Positions 12,497-24,400 of a stretch of DNA of 64,000 nt are shown here, piece by piece; the first letter of the stretch is position 1; every line of letters begins with the position of its first letter. The notes beneath the pieces were generated by a model. The model was not told the DNA's origin and searched no databases. It saw only the letters and a program-made list of their open reading frames with translations. The DNA comes from Chrysaora quinquecirrha (lineage: Eukaryota > Cnidaria > Scyphozoa > Semaeostomeae > Pelagiidae). Where the stretch lies: contig JACTAT010000032.1 of the NCBI GenBank assembly GCA_014526335.1, positions 4,872,914-4,936,913 on the forward strand. The letters are read 5' to 3'. The position numbers and the translations under genes are program-made.

Positions 12497-13369
12497 CTGT
12501 ACGTCTTATAAGGTGAGGATACTAGAGAGACAGCAGTAAGAAGAGACAGCATACACCTACATAGCCTTATCTACATCTTATAGGTTAAGGTGCTGAACAG
12601 ACTAGGTAGTGGTGATCTCTAAAAAAGTCAACAAGGGGGCTCCAAGGATGACGTCATAGGAGAGGGGTGTGATTTCTTGTATCATTTTCCTAGCAGTCAA
12701 AGTATGGACATTTTCCGGTATAGACCCAAGTGTGATAGTTTTGGAGATTTTTTACGTAAACATTACACAATACGCATCAAAAAATAGAAAGCTGAATTTC
12801 AAAGCGAACAAGTTTCTTCATTTTTTCGAACTTCTTAGACCATATAGAATTAGGACTATATTTTTAAAGGCATAGAGATGGTCCTGTTTACAAATTGATT
12901 CTCCGATGTCGCTGCGGTGTTGTGTTTCATATTGACTATACTACAAGATAGCCCTCCACCATACTTCGCATAATTCAAGAATATATTCAGGCTCAAAATC
13001 GAAAAATCTTAGTGTGTATGTGCCTTTTCAAATTATAGATACAAATTAAACAATAATTACCGTTTATATAAAAAACAAGTGTTGTGTTTTCTTCCATTTT
13101 GCAGTTCCTGAACAGCAAAGCTTCAGTAGAGCGACAAATACAGCAACCACAACAAAACAATAAAGTGCAAAACATAAAACCGCATTCCTTATTTATGATC
13201 CACATCTAATCTTACATCTATCTAGTGTTACCCTTAGATACATACATAGAAACATATAAAAAGATTAAGTCTAGAATGAACAAGTGATGTGCGGTAATCT
13301 GGAGGATGCGCAGTATGGCGGAGGATCTGAAGTATCCTCGAGGGTTTACTTGCAGGAGTACTTTTTGTA

Positions 13370-13625
13370 TACTGTGGTGGGAAGAAGTCATAGCTAACGT
13401 CAAAAGATCAAGTAAGAAAAACCCACAAAATCCACCACATCAAGCATAATAACCCACCACAGTAGTGCATATTGACAACAGTACGCAAAAACACCACCAC
13501 ATTAAGCATAATAACCCACAACAGATGTGCGTATCCACCACAGAACGCCAAAAATAGCACCACAGTACGCAAAACACACCGCCAAAGTAGTGCGTATCCA
13601 TCACAGTAGTGCGTATATTCGCTGT
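13370..13625. mobile_element. GTGGTGG/CCACCAC-type element
   Basis: Repeated blocks CACCACATCAAGCATAATAA, CCACCACAGTAGTGCGTAT and ACGCAAAAACACCACCACA, ending GTATATTCGCTG. Same family as 4319, 23627 and 47497. Confidence 0.6.
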
Positions 13626-14309
13626 AGTGCTCCCACTCGTAGGGGAATTCCCCTACAGTAGGGGAAAACAGGTTGTTGTAGGGAGTAGGGGAAACCTACG
13701 GGGAAAATGGGTAGCTGTAGGGGAAATTCATAGAAATTGTAGGGAATTCTTGATTAGTCTTTTCAATGCGACTAAAACCATTCCCTTTTCGTTACAGAAT
13801 CGATCAGTTCTTTCTCACACGGTCAATATTGCTGTGTCATTCACCTTGAGCGGCAATTTCTATGTGAACAAAGCACCAGTGTTGTAGCAAAGTGTCATCT
13901 CAATGGCTTCCGTGGGGGGCAAGGTGTCCTTGTCTTAAACTTTGTTTTAAGAACCACTATAAAGGAACAATTGACGCTGTGCAACAGTTCATCAATTACT
14001 CGATTATAAGGAGTTTCCGAAACCTCCGAGGCCGAAACCAGGGAATTTTCTTGCAGAATTGTAGGGGATTTCATTGAAAAGTAGGGAAATGTAGGGGAAA
14101 GTAGGGGAAATTAAAGAAAACAGGCGTAGGGGAAAGTAGGGGAAAAACGCATGCGCTGTAGGTAAAAATCTCCGACGCTGAGTGGGAGCACAGAGAAAAG
14201 CACAGTGACAATGAAATCAGAGAAATATAATCGCAAAAACCACAATTATAAATCACGAATAATTCTTTTTGTTACCTCACAAATGCAACTTATAAAAACA
14301 AAAAACAGC

Positions 14310-14704
14310 TTAAAGTTGTTTTAATTCTATCATTCCAACTGGATGCTGAAAAAGAAACCTTCCATCTTTCTGCACGCAGCGCTCCTCAACCATATCATAG
14401 ATGTCTTTCTGGAGATCTTTTGGCATCTTGTCGAATCTCGTTTGCGTCAAAAAGGAGATGACATCATTTGCTGTATCTGTTTCTTGCTTCTGTATAAATT
14501 CAGTAACATCTGCATGTGTCATTTCTTTGGTCAGCTTATGGCTCTGGCCAAGTTTATCCAAATTCTCAGAAAGATCTTCAATTGTTAATTCTGCAGGATG
14601 ACCACGCCTTTGAACTGAAGCCTCGAAATTCGGTTTCAATTTGCTCACAAGTTCAGGCGATCCTTTCCTTGTGTGAAGAAATATAATCAATTTTCCATTG
14701 CTTG
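14310..14704 (-). CDS. orphan 3' exon of an unrecognised protein
   Basis: A 131-residue open segment ending at TAA (14310-14312), read after an acceptor-like TTTCCTAG at 14705. The composition is that of a real soluble, helical, charged protein (LVSKLKPNFEASVQRRGHP..., TIEDLSENLDKLGQSHKLTK, DMVEERC...). I do not recognise the family. The frame stays open for 27 more codons upstream, but that stretch is the terminal inverted repeat of the foldback element starting at 14720. No upstream exon in the matching phase (1) was found before the ligase III gene. It is either a gene relic cut off by the foldback or the last exon of a gene whose other exons are not here. Confidence 0.45.
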
Positions 14705-14719
14705 CTAGGAAACTTTTCG

Positions 14720-16041
14720 CTATGGCGCGCCAAACCGGCCAAAAATATAACTTTTGCTGACAGTAATTTGTTATATTTTTCTGCACGATTTTATATTTTT
14801 ACTGTACGACTTTATATTTTTGTTGCACGACTTTATATTTTTGTTGCACGACTTTATATTTTTACTGCACGACTTTACACTTTTGCTGACAGAACTTTAA
14901 ATATTTGTGCTCGATTATTATAAACGGGCACATACTTTAATCGGGCACATATAACTTTTGCTGACAGTAAAAGTTATATATTTTCAAAATGAACCTGTCA
15001 ATCAATCAATCAAGAATGTTCACGGGGGTTATATGACTAACGCTTTTTCTTTGTCATGGCAAGTTACATGCTCAGGGAATCTTCCTTCGTTTCTATCAAA
15101 TTCATGGCGTCGTCATCAAATGAAAGCAACGAGGTTTTGCAAGTTTTCAAGGATGCTTTAAGAGCCTGTCAAAGTATTTTATCGTTTGAAGAATCCTTGT
15201 TTGCAACCCAGTTAACTCAGAAAATACATTAGCCGCTTTTGTGTGGAGATCCGATCATATTCATGGTACTGTATTCTAAACACCATTGTTTCTGATTGCG
15301 ATCTTCCTAGAGACATAGTCCAACCCTAAGGAAACAAGTCCTTCTACCTGTCCAAAGTCGATTTGATACTTTGGTCGCCTCTTCCGGTGAAAACCCTCGT
15401 TGTTTCAAAATTAATTGGCGGGTATGGTTGGACTATGCAATGCCGGCTGACTGATAACTTTTTCCAGGTTGCTCTTAAGGATACCAAGAAGACCATCCAC
15501 TTGCACATCTATGTCACCACACAAAAGCGGCTAATGTATTTTCTGAGTTAACTGGGTTGCAAACAAGGATTCTTCAAACGATAAAATACTTTGACAGGCT
15601 CTTAAAGCATCCTTGAAAACTTGCAAAACCTCGTTGCTTTCATTTGATGACGACGCCATGAATTTGATAGAAACGAAGGAAGATTCCCTGAGCATGTAAC
15701 TTGCCATGACAAAGAAAAAGCGTTAGTCATATAACCCCCGTGAACATTCTTGATTGATTGATTGACAGGTTCATTTTGAAAATATATAACTTTTACTGTC
15801 AGCAAAAGTTATATGTGCCCGATTAAAGTATGTGCCCGTTTATAATAATCGAGCACAAATATTTAAAGTTCTGTCAGCAAAAGTGTAAAGTCGTGCAGTA
15901 AAAATATAAAGTCGTGCAACAAAAATATAAAGTCGTGCAACAAAAATATAAAGTCGTACAGTAAAATATAAAATCGTGCAGAAAAATATAACAAATTACT
16001 GTCAGCAAAAGTTATATTTTGGCCGGTTTGGCGCGCCATAG
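14720..16041. mobile_element. foldback element with about 520-bp arms
   Basis: The ends are exact complements (CTATGGCGCGCCAAACCGGC at 14720, its reverse complement ending at 16041). The arms 14720-15240 and 15522-16041 are almost identical inverted copies around a loop of about 280 bp; the same 67-residue frame occurs once on each strand. Subterminal parts consist of repeated TTGCACGACTTTATATTTTT blocks and AAAAGTTATAT/CTGACAG words. No transposase. Target duplication not evident. Confidence 0.85.
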
Positions 16042-16580
16042 TGTTGTGGCGGTGTTTTTTGCGTACTGTGGTGGATAAGCACTACTGTTCAGCACTAATG
16101 GGAGTTGAAGTAAAAGAAAGGTTTCAAGTATACCAGTTTATCTGCTCTAGGAGGCATTTAATCAAGTATTTTCATTTTCATGAGTTACTTGCATCCTGTT
16201 TCATAAGTTCCTACAGATATTCATAACATGCAATGTCACAGATTCTTTTCCTCTCTTATTCTTCCATTATTTATGAATTAGAAGCAAAATCTGCTGCACT
16301 ACCTCTAGTAAAGCTGCTGAAAAAAAAGGTCTTTGCGCATGGAGATTATTCCCTTACTCAATATATCTACCATTTTCCAGAAAATGTCGCGCAGACCCAG
16401 ACCTCTTTGAAAAGGTCTAAATGTCATAGTGAAATTAAAGTTCTTTTGCTGAATTCGAGCCTGAAGTCAATTTTTTGCAAACATTGTCCAAATTGACCAA
16501 ATTTTCGTTAATTTTAAATGATCTTAGTTAAAAAGGTGCATGATTTAGGACATAACTGTAACTATTCGCTGACTTCTTGT

Positions 16581-18473
16581 TCAAAGTTTTCGTGGGAAAT
16601 CTTTCTCAGGTAGTAAGCAGTTCTGTTTGATACATTCCCAAATCCAGTCAGCATGAACTTTAACTTTTTCATTTTCCGAGGAAATAGTGTCCTTTAAAAG
16701 GAAAAAAACCCATGTATAAGACCTAGCAAAAATCGAGCGATTTTGAGCAATGTTGAGAAGAGGTGGCCAAACGCTCTCTACATTTTCCCTAAACTGAATG
16801 TGAAGGTGAAATGGTGTTTTAGCGCCAGTCGCTAGGATCTCAGTAGTAGGTTAACTAATCGAGACCTCGGCCCTGGCTGTAACGCTACCGTGGCTGGGCT
16901 CGAACCCTGACCACACTAAGGTCCTGAAATCACAAGTCAGCTGGAGAACCTGCCCCAGCACCTTAACACCTTCACCTTCAACTTCAGACTCTTTGTTAGC
17001 CGCTCGGAAGTTAGTGAAATTCTTAGATTTTTTTAATCGAAAAATTGCTTTAACTGCAAAAATAGAGAAGGATTTTCTTCTGTAACATCCAGCATAAAGA
17101 CGAGCACCTGGTCAAACGCCCTCGGCCATGCTCGCCAACAGCCCTCGACAGATCTCTAGAATGGTTAGGAAAATGATTGGGCGTATTGAGACATTTGCAA
17201 CAACGAATTTAGATATAACAAATCATTCTCTAGCAACTAAAAGGGTGTTTTACGACACTCTGGAGAGCGTTTTCTTAAAAATTTTCAGACCCCCACTATT
17301 TGGCTGCTTGCCCCTGTTAAAGAGGTGGGCCTATCATTTGAGCACCTATTCAAGACTGCACACGCGTGAAAAATAGATTACTTTGCCAGAGTTTTATTCG
17401 GATTATTTTCAAATTTCCAGGGGACCTCGTCAAGTTTATGTCACCCCTTTTGGTACATTTTCATCTACTTTTTACTTTTTAATGAAACAGTGAATTTTAA
17501 GATGAGAATTGTACCTCACTGTTGCAGATAACATGCGTGGCTTGGTCCAAGTGATACTCATCTATGACATCACCATCATAACTTTACGTCTTAAGTTAAG
17601 GTACAAGTTTATAACGTTCACAATGTTTGAAGCAAGAGAAGTTGGGCACGAAAGTTCATTGTAAGGTTTTATCTATGCAACGAAATTTCACAGCAGGAAA
17701 TTTGGCCAGGAATAGTCATATTTCCAGCAGGCAAAGCACCTAATCCTATGATATGGTACGGGATATTTTGCGATCAATCTAACTACAGTAAGGGGTCAAA
17801 GTATTGCAACGCTTGACCTAAGATGGCGGTCAACAGTAGCCGTAGGCCCAAAACACTAAATTTACGTAATAAAGCCATGACGGCTCAGGGGCTTCGCCTA
17901 ACTTGATTTAGGCGTGAAAATGTTCAAAATGTCATTAGCTCTTGATTAATATAAAAAGTAAATGATTTAAAGCAGTGCCTTCCGTATTTTGAGCGAAATA
18001 TTTCAAGAGTTGTCTAGATCAACAATCGGGCTTCCAGTCATATTCCTAGCAATAGCAGCGACATTTCATTATTTTGAGCGTTTTCTTGATAAACAGCGAT
18101 GTATGAACGAACCACTTGCTACAATGTTTCATGGTTTTTCGACACAAAATAGTTCAAGCTTATAATTACCATTTAAATTTTCGGTCCAAATGGTAGTTTG
18201 AGGGTCCAGCATTTGAACTTAAAAGGCCTAGCGATAACTAGGACTCAGGTATTAAGTCTAAGCAAACCAGACAATCAGAGATCTTTTACGCTGGACATTA
18301 ATTCCGGTTAAACTAGGGCCTTATATAATGCTGCCATTTACTCTCCATAGCAACACACTGACATTGATAATATTATAGAAAGGATACGCAACAATATATC
18401 GCTTCAATTTCCTAATGTTTTCGACCTTTGGATCAATGAAGAACTTTTTTCCACTAAACAGATTTGGCAAGGT
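16581..18473 (-). CDS. LIG3: LIG3 BRCT exons
   Basis: Three exons (18473-18388, 17581-17515, 16691-16581) join in phase and encode a complete BRCT fold: LPNLFSGKKFFID, KLKRYIVAYDGDVIDEY, QATHVICNSE, and VKVHADWIWECIKQNCLLP with the conserved Trp. The stop codon TGA is at 16581-16583. In vertebrates this domain binds the XRCC1 BRCT. Confidence 0.9.
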
Positions 18474-21400
18474 CTGAAATTAAAAAGAAGAAAAGTAAAA
18501 TAACGCATTTTTGTGTTTATACTTTGTGTATAAACCCCAGGTAATGTTTGTGAAGTACAGTGGAGGGTGTGCAGTACGGTGGAGCATGTTCAGGATAACA
18601 TGTACTGATTTTATCCGTCCACCGTACTGATGATATCCCTTTATTGTACTGATGATATCCCTCCACTGTACTGATGGTATCCTTCCACTGTACTGAACAT
18701 CCTCCACCGTACTGATGATAACCATCCACTGTACTGAAAATCCTCCACCGTACTGATGATATCCCTCCACTGTACTGAACATCCCCCCTCGTACTGATGA
18801 TATCCTTCCACTGTACTGAAAATCCTCCACCGTACTGATGATATTCCTCCATCGTACTGACGATGTCCCTCCACTGTACTGAACATTGTACCCTGTACTG
18901 ATGATATCCTTCCAATGTACTGAAAATCCTCCACCGTACTGATGATACCCCTCCATTGTCCTGATGATGCCCCTCAACTGTACTGGTGATATCCCTCCAC
19001 TGTATTGAATACCCTCCACTGTACTGCACAGACATTACCCGGGTGATACTATATGCACCATGGCGAAAAAAGAACTTTATGCAGGACTTTTTTATAATGT
19101 GGTAAAAACGAATAGTCAATGACAGGACACTTATTCGTAACTTAGACAAATCTTCAGTGTAGCATACAAATGACCAGGGTAAAAACAGAACTGATCAATA
19201 ACATGGGCGAATCTTCACAGAACATGTTCCATAAGTAAGTAAGTAAGTCGGTCGACCGTAGTCGGAGGCGACCCGAAGGCTCCTCTTTCACTAGCCGCTA
19301 CCCCGTGAAGGTAGGGGTGGGGACCATTTACCCTCATTCCTACTCTTTGATGTTGAATGCTAAGAGAGACAACAAGTACCGTTTTTGAAGTCTTTGGTAC
19401 GACTCAGCCTTGGATTGATACCAAGACCTCGAGATTCGTGGGCGAGCACTCTACTACTAGGCCACACGATAGGCCACATGGCCCATACAGCGTGCAAAAT
19501 ACATCAAACTAACAGATAAGGAGGGCAAGCAGATGTGTACCAATCTTTATAGGAGTTAACCCCCTCGAGGTGTTTGTTCGGAGGGGCCCATGCTACAGAG
19601 GAGTCCATTAGTGAAAGTTCCGAAATCCAACAGATCTAATTTCAGGCAGGTATCGTCCTAAAATGCAATGGTATTTGTACTGTATTGTATTGTATTGTAA
19701 AATCTTTAATGTTAGTTTTTACAGTAGTGATTTGGCACTAATTTAAACTAACATAGAGCAAACTTCAGAGATTGCATTATGTTATGTATTCTACTGCATA
19801 TTGCAGAATGAGCATGCGCATTTGTTATCAAGAAACAAAGCCTTGAACAGCATTTTGAACTGTTTTGTATTTTGAGCTTATTTCATTTCAGCAGGAATTG
19901 GATTCCATATTTTTGGTATACAAATCAGTAAAAATTAAAATCTTACTTTGGAAGATGAACCACCTTCTTCTTCTTCTTTGACTTCAGTGCTTTTCTTTTC
20001 TTCCCTTTTTCTTTACTCCTTTCTGCAACCTTTGTTGTCAAATTATCAGACTCATCCGATTCTTCCTCATTTTGATCGTCAACATCTTCATCTTTTTCGG
20101 CTTGATCATGTTCTTGCAAGTCTTCATCGCCTGAAACGCAAAGTTAATCATGTGGGAAAATGGACGATACGACTGCATTCCTTTTAAGAATTTGCCGGAA
20201 GAGGAACATATGGAATAGCAAAATAACAGTTGGAATGTGATAATAGACCTTTTCAAAGAGGTCTGGGTCGGTGGCATATATTTCTGGAAAATGGTAGATA
20301 TATTGAGTAAGGGAATCCTCTCCGCATGCGACGACCTTGATTGCAGCCGCTTAACGAGAGGTAGTGCAGCAGATTTTTCTTCTAATTCATGAATAATGGA
20401 GGAAACAAGATGCAAGTAACTCACACAAAAGAAAATACTTGCCTAAATGTCCCCTAGAGCAGATAAACTAGGACTTGAATCCTTTCTTTCACTTTAACTC
20501 CTACTAAACGTGAACTTGAACAAAATTTGCTGCACTTTCTCTCCTGAATAGACTGCAATTATGGTCTTTGAACGTGGAGAGGATTCCCTTACTCAACATG
20601 TCTACCATTTTCCAGAAAAATGTCACGCCGACCCAGACCTCCTTAAAAGGTCTATTTTCGGTAATATGTAGAACATGAATACTATTCCAGCCACATCGTC
20701 TATTACATCCACTAAGGTTGGAAGAGCTAAAATGGCTTGAAAGGCATACAGTACCTCGGAATTACCAAGCGAACAGGAAGCAATTTTTCAAATATTGTAA
20801 TTTATGGGGGAAAATCTATAGAAAAAAGCGTCTAAATTCTAGAGCGTTTTACCTGTCGTTGATTTTGAGTTGTCAAAAAGTTGCTGAAAAAATTAAAACA
20901 ATTCAAAGCAAATCAATTGAAAAGCCCCACAGCAGATAGAAAAGAGTACTTTGAACCTTGGATAAAAATCCATATGTTTATCATGAATGATGAACACTAT
21001 GATGGATTTTTCCACATGTGGCATACCACAAGAGATGGGATTCGAACCCGGACTGCATGGTCAGAGAGCCAACGACGTTTCCACTGAGCTATAGATCTCA
21101 ATAAAATCGCCGAGTAACTGCCCAGCCATACAGTCCAAGGCTATCCTCCCGTTTGACAGAAATCCTTTGTGATCGCAGAGACAGAGAGAAGCGAAAATGT
21201 AGCGAAAACCCTGTCCAAAGGAACAAAAAATACTTACAAAGCAGTGTTTTGTGTCGCGGTCAAACGATCAAACATTGCTTGCTAAGGAAATTCCAAATGT
21301 TTGACAAACAATGTTTGATAATTTGACCAGACCCTTAGCGTTAGATTATGCTTCGGGTATGTCTAATTTATTTGACGAGGGCTTAAAAGACATTTCAAAC

Positions 21401-24400
21401 AAAGGTAGTAGAAAACATACTTGTAAAGTCGGCAGATCGGTTGCAGTTTTCCAATCTTTGTCGTCCCTGATCTTCGTAACACGAGGAAATCTTATTGATA
21501 TTCCATTAGCAGTATGTGTGCTTGACTTACTGAATTCAGCGCCAGTTATCTCCCAAACAGGAGCTTTCTAGGAAATATATACATAACAAGTAAACAAAGA
21601 TTTAAACTACTTAGCTCAAGGTCAAGTTCCATAAGTTCCTTATCTCTGGACCTCTTTGGATTAAATTGTAGTACCAAAAGTTCCTTAATAGTTCCTTTAT
21701 TTTAACTACATATTTTAGGCCATGAATATTATAAAGAGACACTTGTATGTGAGCAAAGCTTGAAGCTGCCCAAAGAAACATTTGATCCCGGGGGGGGGTA
21801 CTTCATTGTTCAAATGACTAGACGTGCCGCCCAGTTTTTCCAAACCCACCCATATCTACCGATAAATTCTGTTTCTCGTGGTACCCATGTATAGAAAAAA
21901 CAACGAAATTTTTACCCATTTGTACCAATATCTCAAATGTTTGAACCCAATTTAACGCCTGAGGCAACTCTAAATGCGTCGAAAAGTCATTTGCACTGAA
22001 AACTAAAACGCACTTTTTATCAGGCTTTTCAAAGCAATGCATGTCTAAAATGTAATATACATTTTACTACCCATGTGTAGAGATTCTTTATGAAAAATCA
22101 ACCCATATGTAGGGAAATTGGCGCTGAAAAAGTTACCTATTTGGGCGGCACGTCTAGTATAACGAACAATGGAAGTACCCCAAACCCCCCTCCCGGCATT
22201 TGATACATGCCTAACTGAACATGCGTAGCGTAATGTAAAATCTATGCGAGTTTGACTGCAAATGAATGGAACCGGCTTCCCAATTCTTGATTGTTTGCAG
22301 TAATAAAAATATTCAACATTGAAATTTCCTTAGCAATATCATTAGCAGTATAAGCTCTTTGAATTTTTCGGCCTTCAACATGTCGATTCCTTATAAAGTG
22401 GTTCTTCATAAAAAACGCGTGTAATCGCGTAAATAGTTATATACCCAAAGTAAGCCTACCTTAGGATCTTCAACAATGAAATCTGGGACGAGAGTTCTGC
22501 TTACATCAAGCCAAGAAGGAACCAATGAAAAATCCTGGAAAACAGATACCAAAATGCAAAAATGAGTGTTTTCGAATATAGGCAAGTAGGTCAATATGTA
22601 AACTCGGATTTGGAAAACTCGGACAGTTGGGTCCGAGAAGCCCAGAGGTCCAAAAAGTCCGACTTTTTGTACCAGTCTTGAGAAAACGTCAAATGAAGAA
22701 ATATTCTTACCCGTTTAATTTTCTTAACTTTGAGTTGCTTTTGAATTTTTTCAATCATTTTGTCATCATGACCATTTCCACATTTTGCAACCGTGACCCA
22801 TTTCTTAGTTGCTGGATTAAAACAACCCATGAGAAATACGGACATCAAACCGCCTAAGAAAAAGATTATTCAGTAATTATCTTGATAATATTATATATTC
22901 GAAGACACTTTTTTTATAAGAAACCAATATTTTTTCAGTACTCAAAGTTTCTTAACTTTTGGAGAATTTTGGTACAGAAAGTTTCTTAGCAGTTTCTTTG
23001 GGATCAACATTTTTTAATGCCAAAACAGGTAATTGACACTTACATTGGACAAATAGAAGAAATAATACAATTCACGTTTGCATGAGCTGTTGTTAGTAAA
23101 AATAAACACTTAACATGTAACAAAAGTTTGTTTCTCGAGCCTATATTTCTAATTCTAAAGATTGTTGAGACCTGCGAGTTTCTTATCATTTTGGGTCGAG
23201 TACTGAAAGTTTCTAAACCAATATTGATCTCAGTACTGAGTACTATTTAAACTATTTAACTATTTAATCTATTTAACTTAGACTATTTAAAACTACACCT
23301 GTATTTGCACTATTTCCATTACTTCAAAGGAATTAGCATAAATTGGAGATCTAAGTTTTTCATTCAAATAAGCATGGAGGATCAAACTGGAGATCAGTTA
23401 TAGCTACAGAGTTAGCGGCTACTAGAAAAAGGAACCCGCTTTAAAGGCAGATGGGATTAGCAAGAACAATACCTTTATTTCCGGTTCCAAAATAAGCACC
23501 TAACACTACAAGGTCAGCAGAGTCTGCCATAGCTCCCTCGTGCAAGTAATCTTTCTTCATCTATAAGGTAATTTGTATAATTCACAGAATGAAAGATCAA
23601 TAAAAATGTATGTAATGACGTAGCTAAACACACTAGCGAACCAATATGCACGACTGTGGTGGAAACGCGCTACTGTTGGGAGTTATTATGCTTGATGTGG
23701 CGGGTTATTATCCTTGATGTGATGGTATTTTTTGCGTACTGTAGTGGATAAGCACTACCATGGTGGGTTATAATGCTTGATGTTGTTGCGTTTTTTCGTA
23801 CTGTAGTGGATAAGCACTACTGTGGTGGGTTATTGTGCTGATGTGGTGGATTTTGTTTTTTTTTCTTACTTGATCTATAGACTTTAGCTAGTGATTTCTT
23901 ACCCCACATTATGCAAGTCTGTTCTTACAGTCTGTACCGTGGTTCGGGAAGTTAACAACTCTTTACACAATAACATATCAAAAAATATCATAATGAATGC
24001 TGATTATCTTTGAAGATCTTTTCCAGGTGCAGAAGATGCCGAGCCATGGTGCAACCCTCCGTCCAACCGTCCCCGATGATTTGTGACCGTCATGATGCGA
24101 TATCAATATGTGGGACCTTGTTTCTTCAATAATAGGCCTTTTCAATGAGGTCTGGGTCGGCACGACATTTTTCTGGAAGATGGTTGCCATTGAGTAAGGG
24201 AATCCCCCGCGTGTAACGACTGGGATTGCGGTCGCTTCAGGAGAGGTAGTGCGGCAAAGTTTGCTTCAATTCATGTTTTATTTCAGTAAAAATGAAACAA
24301 AGGATTCAAGACTAGTTTATTTGCTCAAAGAGCCATTTAGTCAAGAATTTTCCTTTTTGTACTTGCATCTTGTTTCCTAAGTTTCTGCAGATACTATCGA

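Larger units (their letters stand above)
11302..14309. other. region upstream of XDH, repeats only
   Basis: No credible exon seen apart from the expected but unlocated XDH first exon. Contents: a G/C-rich repeat around 11430-11580 (CCAGGGGGCAGAGCCCCCGG), the element at 12098-12496, a GTGGTGG-type fragment at 13370-13625, and two clusters (13630-13760 and 14020-14160) of a GTAGGGGAAA unit that resembles another self-similar inverted-repeat element. Confidence 0.4.

Noticed and set aside
18480..19149. Overlapping 97-210-residue frames on the minus strand; the same kind at 29177-29845 on +
   Set aside because: Translations of the GATATCATCAGTAC unit in different frames, part of a TIR element.
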